34,056 nt of DNA, from NCBI GenBank assembly GCA_937891735.1, contig CALAGR010000127.1, forward strand, positions 1-34,056, in the 5' to 3' direction. The notes beneath the pieces were generated by a model. The model ran no database searches. It saw nothing but the letters and a program-made list of their open reading frames with translations, and was not told the DNA's origin. A program made the translations under genes and the position numbers. This DNA comes from an uncultured Pseudomonadota bacterium (GTDB lineage Bacteria > Myxococcota_A > UBA796 > UBA9615). Shown here piece by piece: positions 7,567 through 16,255 of this stretch (positions are counted from its first letter, which is position 1; the number at the start of each line of letters is the position of its first letter).

Positions 7567-9207
7567 GTGGCTCCGGATCACCGCGTGTACCTGACCCTCC
7601 CCGCGCCGGCACGAGCCCTGTTCGTCGCCGCCTGCTTCGTCTGCCTGGGGGGCTGCTCCGCGGGCGTGGCGACCGTCGTGGCGCAGGTGCAGGACCCCGG
7701 CGGCGGGGTGCTCCTGAGCTTTGAGACGGAGGGGCGCAACACCTTCACCACGACGGGCCAGAGCTGCGAGGCCGGCAAGGACGGCGGCTGCAGCCTGGTT
7801 CTGCCCGCCGCCGACCTGATCCCGGGCTGGAACCTGCTCGCCATTCAGACCGAGCGCCGCACCGGGCAGCCTCTGGTGGCCCGCTTCTTCGTGCCCGACG
7901 CGTTCTTCGGCCGGGAGTGCACCGTCAAGCCCCGGGGCCTGACCGGCGATCCCGACGAGCTGAGCTTCGACGTGGAGTGCACCTTCGCCGAGGGCTTCAA
8001 GGGGGTCATCGACGACGTCCCGATGACCGGCGGCAAGGCGACCGTGTCGGCCATGCGGTGCCTGGGGGACCTGGCGTCCCTGGACGTGGATCTGGAGCGG
8101 CCCCTGCTGCAGGGCATGGTGCCGCTGGACGTGGTGGGACGTCGCGGACGGCTGCGCCGCGGGATCCCCGTCGCCGTGCCCGCGCCGGTGGTGCAGGTGA
8201 GCCTGCAGGGGTGGGCGAGCCCGTGGTTCGAGGAGAGCATGCCGCTGCAGGTCGAGGCGGAGCCCGACTCCACGGTCACGGTGAACGGCAGGCAGGAGAC
8301 CCCCTCGGGGGACGGCGGCGTGGTCACCGTGCAGATCCCGATCACCATCGGGGCCAACGAGGTCGTGGTCGAGGTCAACAAGGCCGGCCACGCCACCGCG
8401 CGCCACGCGCTCGCCATCGAAGGGCGGTATCCGAGCACGCCGCTGTTCCTCGATCAGCAGTACGAGTCGCCGCTGACCACGGACCGGGAGCTGCTGCCGC
8501 TGTCCGGTCGCACCCACCCGGACGCGAAGCTGTACCTCAGCGGCCGCCCGGTGGACCACCACAAGGGACGGTTTGAGCTCGACGCGTACCTCGAGGAGGG
8601 CAAGAACGACGTGCAGCTGCTCGCCGTGGTGCAAGCGCAGCAGGGGCGCCGCGCGAGGCCCCTGACCCGCGTGGACTTCGAGGTCCATCGCACCCTCGCC
8701 GTGCCCCCCACCTTCGCACCGTCGGCCGACGTCGCGGGGCCGGACGCGGGGCCGCCCCTGGTGGAGGTCGCCCGCGACCCCTGGGCCCACGTCGGCTCGA
8801 ACATCAGCTTTCCGATGCGCATCGAGGGGATCGCCGAGAACCTGTCGCTCGCGGGGGAGTGCAGCGCGCGCATCGAGGGCCTGGCCTGCTCGGAGCGGGT
8901 CGGCGGGCCGGTGATGCTCGGCTGGTCGGTGGTGGAAGGCTGGGTCTGCATCGGCGAGGAGATCCCCGTCGTGGTCCAGGCCGCGGTCTGCCCCCGCGCG
9001 GTGGTGGGTGACGACGTGCAGATCCAGGGAGTGATCCGCGGCGCCCTCGGGGGCCGGCACCACGGAATGACCACGGACCGGCCGAGTATCGACGCCAGCG
9101 CCGCCCATCGCCTGCCCGCGACCCGGCTGCTGCCGCCCGAGCGGCGTGACCGGTTCCAGCCGGACCTGCTCGTGGAGAAGAAGCGCTCCGGGGGGCGGCG
9201 TCGATGA
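7567..9207 (+). CDS. predicted lipoprotein with Ig-like domains
   Basis: The 546-residue protein has a signal peptide ending in CLGGC, a good lipobox (Leu-Gly-Gly-Cys). Mature sequence is rich in beta-strand-type segments. Two central stretches resemble bacterial Ig-like or glucodextranase-B-like folds, for example STVTVNGRQETPSGDGG followed by IGANEVVVEVNKAGH, and SGRTHPDAKLYLSGRPVD followed by EEGKNDVQLLAVV. No catalytic motif is visible. The GTG at 7567 is the first start; GTG 7585 gives a shorter, more conventional signal peptide and is equally possible. Its TGA overlaps the ATG of the next gene, so the two products are probably made together. A surface binding or sensing role beside the kinase-like protein is inferred. 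Confidence 0.72.
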   Translation: MAPDHRVYLTLPAPARALFVAACFVCLGGCSAGVATVVAQVQDPGGGVLLSFETEGRNTFTTTGQSCEAGKDGGCSLVLPAADLIPGWNLLAIQTERRTGQPLVARFFVPDAFFGRECTVKPRGLTGDPDELSFDVECTFAEGFKGVIDDVPMTGGKATVSAMRCLGDLASLDVDLERPLLQGMVPLDVVGRRGRLRRGIPVAVPAPVVQVSLQGWASPWFEESMPLQVEAEPDSTVTVNGRQETPSGDGGVVTVQIPITIGANEVVVEVNKAGHATARHALAIEGRYPSTPLFLDQQYESPLTTDRELLPLSGRTHPDAKLYLSGRPVDHHKGRFELDAYLEEGKNDVQLLAVVQAQQGRRARPLTRVDFEVHRTLAVPPTFAPSADVAGPDAGPPLVEVARDPWAHVGSNISFPMRIEGIAENLSLAGECSARIEGLACSERVGGPVMLGWSVVEGWVCIGEEIPVVVQAAVCPRAVVGDDVQIQGVIRGALGGRHHGMTTDRPSIDASAAHRLPATRLLPPERRDRFQPDLLVEKKRSGGRRR

Positions 9208-10910
9208 ACCTCACGGTGCCGGGCTACGCAGTCGAGCGGCCGCTGGGTGAAGGGCGCACCGGCGAGGTCTTCCTCGCGCTGCGGGAGAGCGACGCCGTCC
9301 AGGTCGCGCTGCGCAGGGTCTCACCCGCGCTGGCCAGCAAGCCCGGCGTCCGGACCGCCTTGAGGGCCTTGAAGGCGGAGTGCGGCGTGCTGCGGGCGCC
9401 GACCCTGGTGCCGATCCTCGATGTGTTCGAGCACCAGCAGGACGTCTTCGTGGTCGAGCAGTTCGTCGAAGGCGTGGCCCTGTCCGACCGGCTCGCCCTC
9501 GGCGCGCTCCCCCCGGAAGACGTGCACGCCCTGGCCATGGACCTGATGGACGCGCTGTCCGACCTGCACCGGCAGGGGGTGGTGCACGGCGACGTGCGGC
9601 CGTCCAACATCCTGATGACCTCCCGGGGCGCACGCCTCGTGGGGATCGGGGTCGCCGCCCGCACCCGGCGCCGGGACCACGCCGCGGGCTTCCTGCTGCG
9701 GGACCCGTACGACGCACCCGAGATGGACCAGGGCGTCGTGAGCCCCCTGACCGACATCTATGCCCTGGGCGCCGTGTTGATGCACGCCGTCACGGGCGAC
9801 GAGGGCCCGTACGACTTCTTCGCCGACGCCGACGCAGTCGTGGACGAGCTGCTCGAGGCGATCTCGGCCGCCCCCGAGAGTCGCCCCACGACCGTGGACG
9901 GCTTGCGCCTGGCGTTCATCGACGCCGAGAAGACCCGGGGCGCGGTGCCCGCCAGGGAGCAGCCGCTCCCTTCGCCCAAGGCGCCGGCCGAGGCGGACGT
10001 GCCGGCCCCCGCGGCCCAGGCCGAGTCGCCCCGCCCCGCCGCCCCGCCGCGCACCACACCTCTCCCGCCGAAGCCGACGAAGGCCGTGTCGGCCCGCAAG
10101 GACGGCACCGTCGCGCCCGGGGAGCGCTTCGAGGAACTCCTGGACCGGGCCCGCCCGATGATCCCCGCCGCCGGGGCCGCCGTGGGGCTGCTGGTGCTCG
10201 CGGTGCTGGTGCTGCTCCTGCTGCCCGAACGACCCGACGGCATGATCCTGGTGGAGCCGGCCCCGGGGCTGCTGGGAGATCCGGCCGGCCAGCGCGACGA
10301 ACGGCCGGGCTTCCAGGCTTCGCTGTCCCCGTTCTGGCTCGATCGGGTGGAGGTGACGGCCGCCGCGTACCGGACCTGCGTGGACGCGGGGCTCTGCACC
10401 CCGCCGGGGTTGGACTGGCCCGCCGCCGACCGCCTGCCCATGACCGGCGTGACCTGGCTCCAGGCCCAGGCGTACTGCGTATCCAGGGACAAGCGGCTTC
10501 CCACCGAGAACGAGTGGGAGACCGCGGCCCGGCTGCCCGGGCGGTATCCCTGGGGCGACGCGGAGCCCGGGTGCCAGCTCGCGCGCTACGGCGTCCTGCC
10601 GGGCGGGCCCTGCGCCTCGGCGGATGGGGGCTCTGGAGCCGCTCCCGTGCCCGATCTGGACGCGCTGGAGGAGGGCGCCTTCGCGGACCTCGCGGGCAAC
10701 GTCTGGGAGCTCGTGGACGCGGATCACCAGCCCCAGCGCGGGCCCGGCTCCGGCGAGGCCACGGTCGCGGGCCAGAGCACGCTGCGGGTGATCAAGGGCG
10801 GGGCCTGGAGCGCGGGGCCCGAGCACCTGCGGCCGGCGGCGCGCATCGGCGTGCGCATCGACTACGCGGCGGAGGACGTCGGCTTCCGTTGCGGCCGCTC
10901 CGAGGAGTAG
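9204..10910 (+). CDS. membrane pseudokinase fused to SUMF1/FGE-like domain
   Basis: The 568-residue protein has an N-terminal protein-kinase fold (about 7-245), a Pro/Ala-rich linker, one membrane segment (about 320-340) and a C-terminal FGE-sulfatase (SUMF1) domain (about 347-565, with RLPTENEWETAAR, GNVWELV, GGAWS and GFRCG). Kinase landmarks are degenerate: the Gly loop GEGRTGEV is kept, the VAIK lysine is Arg37, the HRD motif is HGD (128-130) with Asp kept, and DFG is GIG (147-149), so the metal-binding Asp is lost. APE (171-173) and TDIYALG remain. The SUMF1 domain lacks the paired cysteines that follow GGS in true formylglycine oxidases. Topology places the kinase fold inside and the SUMF1 domain outside. 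It is likely a signalling scaffold rather than an enzyme. Confidence 0.85.
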   Translation: MNLTVPGYAVERPLGEGRTGEVFLALRESDAVQVALRRVSPALASKPGVRTALRALKAECGVLRAPTLVPILDVFEHQQDVFVVEQFVEGVALSDRLALGALPPEDVHALAMDLMDALSDLHRQGVVHGDVRPSNILMTSRGARLVGIGVAARTRRRDHAAGFLLRDPYDAPEMDQGVVSPLTDIYALGAVLMHAVTGDEGPYDFFADADAVVDELLEAISAAPESRPTTVDGLRLAFIDAEKTRGAVPAREQPLPSPKAPAEADVPAPAAQAESPRPAAPPRTTPLPPKPTKAVSARKDGTVAPGERFEELLDRARPMIPAAGAAVGLLVLAVLVLLLLPERPDGMILVEPAPGLLGDPAGQRDERPGFQASLSPFWLDRVEVTAAAYRTCVDAGLCTPPGLDWPAADRLPMTGVTWLQAQAYCVSRDKRLPTENEWETAARLPGRYPWGDAEPGCQLARYGVLPGGPCASADGGSGAAPVPDLDALEEGAFADLAGNVWELVDADHQPQRGPGSGEATVAGQSTLRVIKGGAWSAGPEHLRPAARIGVRIDYAAEDVGFRCGRSEE

Positions 10911-10919
10911 GCCCCGGGA

Positions 10920-12458
10920 TCAGGTGTCGTACCACTCCGGCTTGACCAGGTTGGTGTACGACTGCTCCTTGATGGGGTTGATCCGCTGCTTGACGGCGTC
11001 CCAGGTCACGCCGAGCGCCACCTTGAGCCACCACTGGTACATCTGCCGCTTGTAGCGATTGCCCGAGGACAGGCCCTTGAGCAGCCACTTCGGGTTCACG
11101 AACTGGCGGTTGATGTCGTACAGCGCGCGGCTGATCTCCTCGCGGGTCATGTAGTCGCTGTCCATCATCGGAGTCATCCAGTCGAACTCCGTGAAGTCGT
11201 CCAGGCTGATCCAGCCCTCCTGCATGGCCTCGTCGAACAGGGGCGTGCCCGGGACCGGCGTGATCGGGTGGAACGCCGGGTAGTCCACGTTGAGCTCCTT
11301 GGCCAGCTCGGCCTGGCGGAACATGGACTCGCGGGTCTCGTACTTGGTGCCCACGATGAAGGTGGCCTGCTTGAAGATCTGGGGGTACTTGTCGAGGATC
11401 CGGAAGGTCTCGCGGAGCTGGTCGTTGTTGTAGAAGCCCTTGTTGAACTCCTTGAGGCGCTCGTCCTCGGCCCGCTCCACGCCGATACACAGGTGGCGCA
11501 GCCCGGCCGCCACGAGCTTCTCGAAGATGCCGCGCTTCTCGTCCCGGATGATGCAGTCGCTGCGCATGAACGCGAACCAGGTGATGTCCATACCGGTCCG
11601 CAGGATCTCGTCGGCGAACTGGTCGTTCCACCGCGCGTCGATGTTCCAGGACTCGTCCACCCAGACGTAGCAGCGCTTGTCGTACTTGTAATAGAGCTCC
11701 TGGATCTCCTCGATGGTCTTGCCCACCGACTTCGTGCGCCAGCGCGGCCGCAGGTGGATCAGCCCGTCTTCGTCCTCGTCCCGATGGGCCATCTGCGTCC
11801 ACCAGACACAGAAGCTGCACGACGCGGTGCAGCCGCGGCTGTGGTGGATCGTGCTCCCGCCGGGCGAGAACGACAGCTTGCTGGTGCCGTACAGGTGCAT
11901 CGGCATGAGGTCGTAGGCGGGCATGGCGAGGGAGTCCAGGTCCTCGATCAGGTGCCGCGGCGCCGTCTTGATGAGCTCGGCGTCCGGGCCGTCCCCCTCG
12001 CGGTACACGATGCCGGGGACCTGGGACAGGTCCGGCTTGTCCTGTCCGAGTTCCTCGAGCAGCGAAACCAGCGTGGCCTCGCCCTCGGCGCGCACGACGA
12101 AGTCGATGGGGTGTTCGCGCATGTACTTGTCGTACAGGTTGGTGAAGTGGGCGCCCCCTACGAGCCGCTTGGCCCGGGGGATCACGTCCGCCGCCATCTC
12201 CACCACCCGCATGGCCTCGTGGGCGTACAGGGCGTGGTTCTCGCCGATGCAGAGCACGTCAGGGTCCTCGTCCCGCATCGTCTGCTCGAGGGACTGCCAC
12301 CCCATCTTCAGGGGCATGCAGTCGTACACGCTGACCTCGTGACCAGCCTTTCGGGCGGCCGCCGCGAGGTAGGCCAGCGACTGCGGCACGAGGTAGTTGT
12401 CGCCCTCACTGACGAAGGGCCAGTAGTAGCGCGGGCTGAACACGAACATCACGCGCAT
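10920..12458 (-). CDS. cobalamin-binding-type radical SAM protein (B12-rSAM)
   Basis: The 512-residue protein has a B12-binding-like N-terminus (MRVMFVFSPRYYWPF; VGGAHFTNLYD; AEGEATL) and a radical SAM core with ligands in SRGCTASCSFC (C210, C214, C217). The TPVPGTPLFDEAMQEG segment matches the other two B12-type proteins in this window. No DxHxxG motif is seen. The last about 70 residues are basic and aromatic and match no domain I recognise. The ATG at 12458 has GAGGAG 8 bases upstream. It follows a SAM methyltransferase gene by 41 bases and may be the last gene of the yebC-ruvCAB series. It converges on the pseudokinase gene with 9 bases between stops. The substrate is unknown. Confidence 0.87.
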   Translation of the reverse strand: MRVMFVFSPRYYWPFVSEGDNYLVPQSLAYLAAAARKAGHEVSVYDCMPLKMGWQSLEQTMRDEDPDVLCIGENHALYAHEAMRVVEMAADVIPRAKRLVGGAHFTNLYDKYMREHPIDFVVRAEGEATLVSLLEELGQDKPDLSQVPGIVYREGDGPDAELIKTAPRHLIEDLDSLAMPAYDLMPMHLYGTSKLSFSPGGSTIHHSRGCTASCSFCVWWTQMAHRDEDEDGLIHLRPRWRTKSVGKTIEEIQELYYKYDKRCYVWVDESWNIDARWNDQFADEILRTGMDITWFAFMRSDCIIRDEKRGIFEKLVAAGLRHLCIGVERAEDERLKEFNKGFYNNDQLRETFRILDKYPQIFKQATFIVGTKYETRESMFRQAELAKELNVDYPAFHPITPVPGTPLFDEAMQEGWISLDDFTEFDWMTPMMDSDYMTREEISRALYDINRQFVNPKWLLKGLSSGNRYKRQMYQWWLKVALGVTWDAVKQRINPIKEQSYTNLVKPEWYDT

Positions 12459-12499
12459 CTGTCACTCTCCTCGGGGCTGGGAGGCACGATAGCCGCGAG

Positions 12500-13360
12500 T
12501 CAGCGAGCCCGCGCGACAGCGAGCCAGGCCCGGGGCAGAACGCCGAGGTCCGGGTGCTGCCGCAGCTGGGCTTCCAGGGCGAGCAGGCTCTCGTCGTAGA
12601 CCGCGCCGTCGAGGCGCCCGGGATCCGCCAGCGCGCCCAGGGGTCCGTCCAGGACGTAGTGGCTGCCCTCGATCAGCACCGGGTGAAACCCGCCGACCAC
12701 CAGCAGATCGTGCAGCTCCTGGCGGGTGTAGCAGCGCACGTGGCGCGCCCCCGGTTCGACGAGCTCGTGCCGCTGCAGGGCACGCTCCACCGCCTCGGGC
12801 GGCCCGGGGTCGCTCAGGAACGCTCCGGGCCAGGCCTCCACCGACACGATCAAGGGCGCTCCGGGGGTCATGCGCTCCGCCAGCGCGGCGAGGACCCGCC
12901 CCGGATCCGGCAGGTAGCAGAGCAGCTCGATGGCGAGGGCCGCGTCCACCGGTTGATCGACGAAGTCCTGCAGGTCGCAGACGTCGCCCCAGATCAGCTT
13001 CGCACCCGGGACGTGGCGGGCCGCGGCCTCGAGCGACGGACGGGTCGCGTCCACGCCCACCACCTCGTAGCCCTCGGCGGTCAGGGGGGCCATGAAGCGG
13101 CCGGAGCCGCAGGCCAGATCGAGGATCCGCGCGGGCGCCGGGGGGAGGAACCGGTCGAACCGGGCGCGGTACAGGCGGGTCATCAACGCCTTCCAGCCGT
13201 GGTTCGGGGAGTCCGGGCGCAGGAAGTCCATGGCCTCGGGCCAGGCAGCCCACCCCTGCAGCATTCCACCCAGGTTGTGCAGCAGCTGCTCGTGGACGTC
13301 TGGCGATTCGCCGTCGTGCAGGCCACGAAGCCAGCTGGGGGCGTGGTCCTGCACGGTCAC
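12500..13360 (-). CDS. class I SAM-dependent methyltransferase
   Basis: The 286-residue protein has a Rossmann-type methyltransferase core: motif I ILDLACGSGRF at about 79-89, the acidic end of strand beta-2 in VVGVDATRPSLE, GDVCDL, and ALAIELLCYLPDPGRVLAAL for motifs III and IV. The first 60 residues are helical and may form the substrate lid; the substrate cannot be named. It starts at GTG 13360, overlapping the TGA of the LpxC-like gene as GTGA. The same operon continues 41 bases downstream with a B12-type radical SAM gene, so the two could act on one metabolite. This is inference from position only. Confidence 0.82.
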   Translation of the reverse strand: MTVQDHAPSWLRGLHDGESPDVHEQLLHNLGGMLQGWAAWPEAMDFLRPDSPNHGWKALMTRLYRARFDRFLPPAPARILDLACGSGRFMAPLTAEGYEVVGVDATRPSLEAAARHVPGAKLIWGDVCDLQDFVDQPVDAALAIELLCYLPDPGRVLAALAERMTPGAPLIVSVEAWPGAFLSDPGPPEAVERALQRHELVEPGARHVRCYTRQELHDLLVVGGFHPVLIEGSHYVLDGPLGALADPGRLDGAVYDESLLALEAQLRQHPDLGVLPRAWLAVARAR

Positions 13361-14097
13361 GCCGCGCGGTCCAGGGGGCGCCGGAGCGTGCCGCGGTGCA
13401 GGGCCGCCTCGATCAGCGCTGGGTTGCGGTCATGGCTGGGATCGTGCGCCGACAGGGTCCCCTCGAAGGGCCCGAGGGCGCGGTAGGCACCGAGATCACC
13501 GAGCAGATCCAGCAGCTTGTGCCAGGCCGGCTCCGAAGGGAGGCGCCGGCCTCGTCCCCCCAGCAGGCGGGTCTGGCCGTCCAGCACGAGCGCCGAACGG
13601 GGCCGGGCTCCGGGGAACAGCCCTGCGTCGCGGGCGGCTCGGGCGGCGGGTCCTGCGATGAAGGTGCGGGCGCGGGCGGGGCCGAAGCCGCCGGCCCACG
13701 CCACGGTCTGGCCCTGCCAGGTGACCTCGACCCGCAAGCGACCGGGGGCCGCATCGAGCCCCGCGTGGATCAGCGCCCGGACGAAGGGCAGCGCCGAGCC
13801 GTCGAGCAGCGGGACCTCACCGTCGGGGGCGTCGACGTCCACATCGTCCACGTCGGCCATCACCAGGGCGCCCAGCAGGTGCTCGGGCAGCACGAGCGCG
13901 TCCGCCCCGGCGACGAGGCGCGAGCGGCGGGGCAGGGGAGCCAGCTGCTCTGGACCCAGGCGGTGCCAGGCGCCGCCCACCCGCCAGCGCCACCCCGCGC
14001 CAGGGGACCCGGGCCCCAGACGCACCGAACAGGCCACGCCGCTGAAGAGGCCCACCCCCCGCAGCGCCACGGGGCGGAGCAGGGTCCGGCGGCTCAC
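13357..14097 (-). CDS. short, divergent LpxC-like deacetylase
   Basis: At 246 residues this is about 55 shorter than typical LpxC, which removes the acetyl group from UDP-3-O-acyl-GlcNAc in lipid A synthesis using zinc. LpxC landmarks occur in order: GVGLFSG (15-21), PEHLLGALVMADVDDV (71-86, catalytic Glu72 and zinc ligand His73), VPLLDGSALPF, ARTF (143-146), WHKLLDLLGDL (192-202, zinc ligands His193 and Asp197) and SAHDPSHDRN (216-225, His218 as the catalytic histidine). All expected active-site residues seem present, so it may be active. The start is GTG 14097, overlapping the DUF192 TGA as GTGA. It could be the main LpxC or a paralogue with another sugar-nucleotide substrate; the window cannot decide. 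Confidence 0.78.
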   Translation of the reverse strand: MSRRTLLRPVALRGVGLFSGVACSVRLGPGSPGAGWRWRVGGAWHRLGPEQLAPLPRRSRLVAGADALVLPEHLLGALVMADVDDVDVDAPDGEVPLLDGSALPFVRALIHAGLDAAPGRLRVEVTWQGQTVAWAGGFGPARARTFIAGPAARAARDAGLFPGARPRSALVLDGQTRLLGGRGRRLPSEPAWHKLLDLLGDLGAYRALGPFEGTLSAHDPSHDRNPALIEAALHRGTLRRPLDRAA

Positions 14098-14591
14098 CGT
14101 GCCTCCGGTTGGAGCTCCGGCGGCAGCTCGATGGTCACCTTGGCGCCCACCTCGATGCCCTTGGCGGCGAACCAGCCCTGGTTCATCTCCAGCGCGTAGG
14201 GCACGGCCTTGGGCGACGGGTGCGAGGTCGTGGTCAGGGGCTGCATGTCTTCGAGGTGCACGATCACCCCCGCCTTGTCGATGAACGCGATGGTCAGCGG
14301 CAGGTAGGTGTTCTTCATCCAGAAGGACAGCGGCTCCGGGTCCTCGTAGACGAACAGCATCCCGCTGTTCTTCGCCATCGTGCGGCGGTACATCAGGCCC
14401 CGGGCCCGGGTGGCCACGGTGCCTGCGACCTCGGCGCGCACGGAGTGGCCGTCCACCGACATCGAGATGACGGGCAACCCGCTGTCCGACCCGGAGCAGC
14501 CGGCGGCGCGCACCGAGAACAGCGTCAGGGCGAGCAGACCCAGGACCGAGAGCAGCCCGGGCATCGCGACAGAGCCACGTTGAAGCGTCAT
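14094..14591 (-). CDS. DUF192 family exported protein
   Basis: The 165-residue protein has an N-terminal hydrophobic export signal ending near AAGC, which could act as a weak lipobox, followed by a DUF192 domain (about 42-160). Typical segments are ARGLMYRRTM, MLFVYEDPEPLSFWMKNT, PLTIAFIDKAG and ALEMNQGWFAAKGI. The function of DUF192 proteins is not established. ATG 14591 overlaps the ruvB TGA as TGATG, and its own TGA overlaps the LpxC-like GTG. It is therefore firmly placed in the ruvCAB series, although nothing in it suggests a recombination role. Confidence 0.85.
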   Translation of the reverse strand: MTLQRGSVAMPGLLSVLGLLALTLFSVRAAGCSGSDSGLPVISMSVDGHSVRAEVAGTVATRARGLMYRRTMAKNSGMLFVYEDPEPLSFWMKNTYLPLTIAFIDKAGVIVHLEDMQPLTTTSHPSPKAVPYALEMNQGWFAAKGIEVGAKVTIELPPELQPEAR

Positions 14592-15619
14592 CAGAACAGT
14601 CCTGCCTGACCCGACGGCAGGGGTCTGCCGAGGTGCGTGTACGCCAGCCGCGTGGCGATGCGGCCCTGGCGGGTGCGCACCAGGAAGCCCTGCTGCAGCA
14701 GGTAGGGCTCATAGACGTCTTCGAGCGTGCTGCGCTCCTCTGAGATGGCCGCCGCCAGCGCGTCGATGCCCACAGGCCCGCCGTTGAAGCGCTCGACCAG
14801 GGTCCCCAGGATCCGCCGGTCCATCTTGTCCAGACCGCGGGCATCGACATCGAGCCGGCGCAGCGCGGCGTCCACGCCGATGACTGTGACCCGCCCGTCG
14901 CCTTCGACCTCCGCGAAGTCCCGGACCCGGCGCAGCAGCCGGTTGGCGATGCGCGGCGTGCCGCGGGACCGGCTGGCGAGCATCAGGGCCGCGTCGTCGT
15001 CCAGCTCGACCCCCAGCACGGTCGCGGAGCGGCGCACGATCGCGGCCAGCTCCTCGGGGCTGTAGAAATCGAGCACGGCGACGTACCCGAAGCGTCCGCG
15101 GAACGGCGCGCTGAGCAGGCCCTCTCGGGTGGTCGCTCCGACCAGGGTGAACTGCGGCAGGTTGAACTTCAGGGCGCGCGCGGCGGGCCCCTGGCCCAGC
15201 ACGATGTCGATCTCGTAGTCCTCCATGGCGGGATACAGGATCTCCTGCACCGCCCGGTTGAGCCGGTGGATCTCGTCGATGAAGAGGACGTCGCCCTCCT
15301 CCAGGTTCGACACGATCGCCGCAAGATCGCCGCCCCGCTCGATCACGGGCCCGCTCGTGGACTTCAGGCTGACCCCCATCTCGCGGGCGATCACGTGGGC
15401 CAGGGTGGTCTTGCCGAGCCCCGGCGGACCGGCGAACAGCACGTGATCCAGGGCCTCTTCGCGGTTCTTGGCGGCCTGGATGAACACCCGCAGGTTCGAC
15501 AGGATCGCGCCCTGGCCGATGTACTCGTCCAGCGTCGCCGGGCGCAGCTTCAGCTCGTCGGACACCTCCTCGATGTCTTCCATCAGCTCGGGGCTGACCT
15601 CTCGGTCGTCGAACTCCAC
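14591..15619 (-). CDS. ruvB: Holliday junction branch-migration ATPase RuvB
   Basis: RuvB is the hexameric AAA+ motor that works with RuvA to drive branch migration of Holliday junctions. The 342-residue length is normal. It shows [11 protein letters not shown], Walker A GPPGLGKT (64-71), Walker [11 protein letters not shown] near 112, sensor 1 GATTREG, the arginine-finger region APFRGRFG, and the C-terminal winged helix with [21 protein letters not shown] quoted only in part. The start is GTG 15619, 8 bases after the ruvA stop. The order yebC-ruvC-ruvA-ruvB is widespread in bacteria, so the identification is secure. Downstream genes overlap it but are not recombination genes. Confidence 0.98.
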   Translation of the reverse strand: MEFDDREVSPELMEDIEEVSDELKLRPATLDEYIGQGAILSNLRVFIQAAKNREEALDHVLFAGPPGLGKTTLAHVIAREMGVSLKSTSGPVIERGGDLAAIVSNLEEGDVLFIDEIHRLNRAVQEILYPAMEDYEIDIVLGQGPAARALKFNLPQFTLVGATTREGLLSAPFRGRFGYVAVLDFYSPEELAAIVRRSATVLGVELDDDAALMLASRSRGTPRIANRLLRRVRDFAEVEGDGRVTVIGVDAALRRLDVDARGLDKMDRRILGTLVERFNGGPVGIDALAAAISEERSTLEDVYEPYLLQQGFLVRTRQGRIATRLAYTHLGRPLPSGQAGLF

Positions 15620-15627
15620 GCCTCTCC

Positions 15628-16254
15628 TCAGCTCGGGCCCAGCGTCTTCAAGGTACGACGGAGCAGGCTCTGCACCGTGTCGTCGTCCTGGGGCGCGGCC
15701 CCCTTGAGGGCGCGGGCGATCTCGCGGTCGTTATATCCGAGCGCCGCGAGGGCGGCCCGCGTGTCCTGGATGGCCGGCGGCTCCGTGGGGGGCCTGACGA
15801 GCGCGCCCGCAGCGGTCTCGGCGAACTCGTGGCCCGACGCGATCAGCAGCGTGTCGAGCTTGTCCTTCAGCTCGAGCACCAGCCGGCTGGCGGTCTTCGT
15901 GCCCAGGCCCGGCACGCGGGTCAGCGCCGCCACGTCTGCGCGGGCGATGGCGCTGGCCAGGGCCTCGGGCTCGGTGGTGCCGACCAGCGCCATGGCGAGC
16001 TTCGGGCCGATCCCCTGCACGTTCATCACCAGCCGGAACACCGCGCGATCCACGCGGTTGAGGAACCCGAACAGCGTGATGTCGTCTTCCCGAACCTGGG
16101 TGTGCACGTACAGCGTCACCTCCACCCCGTTCGGGGGCAGCTCCAGCAGCAGGCGCGGCGCGATCCGGACCTCGTAGCCCACCCCGCCGGCGGTCTCGAC
16201 CAGCACGCGATCCGGCTCCCGCTCGATCACCAACCCGCGGATCCGTCCGATCAT
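15628..16254 (-). CDS. ruvA: Holliday junction-binding protein RuvA
   Basis: RuvA binds four-way DNA junctions as a tetramer and loads RuvB. The 208-residue protein begins [11 protein letters not shown] and has the OB-fold domain, two helix-hairpin-helix motifs ([12 protein letters not shown] near 79 and [16 protein letters not shown] near 114), an Ala/Pro-rich linker and a C-terminal domain ([16 protein letters not shown]) that contacts RuvB. The acidic-pin region is present in the N-terminal domain. ATG 16254 follows the ruvC stop by one base and the ruvB gene begins 8 bases after its stop. Confidence 0.98.
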   Translation of the reverse strand: MIGRIRGLVIEREPDRVLVETAGGVGYEVRIAPRLLLELPPNGVEVTLYVHTQVREDDITLFGFLNRVDRAVFRLVMNVQGIGPKLAMALVGTTEPEALASAIARADVAALTRVPGLGTKTASRLVLELKDKLDTLLIASGHEFAETAAGALVRPPTEPPAIQDTRAALAALGYNDREIARALKGAAPQDDDTVQSLLRRTLKTLGPS

Positions 16255-16255
16255 C

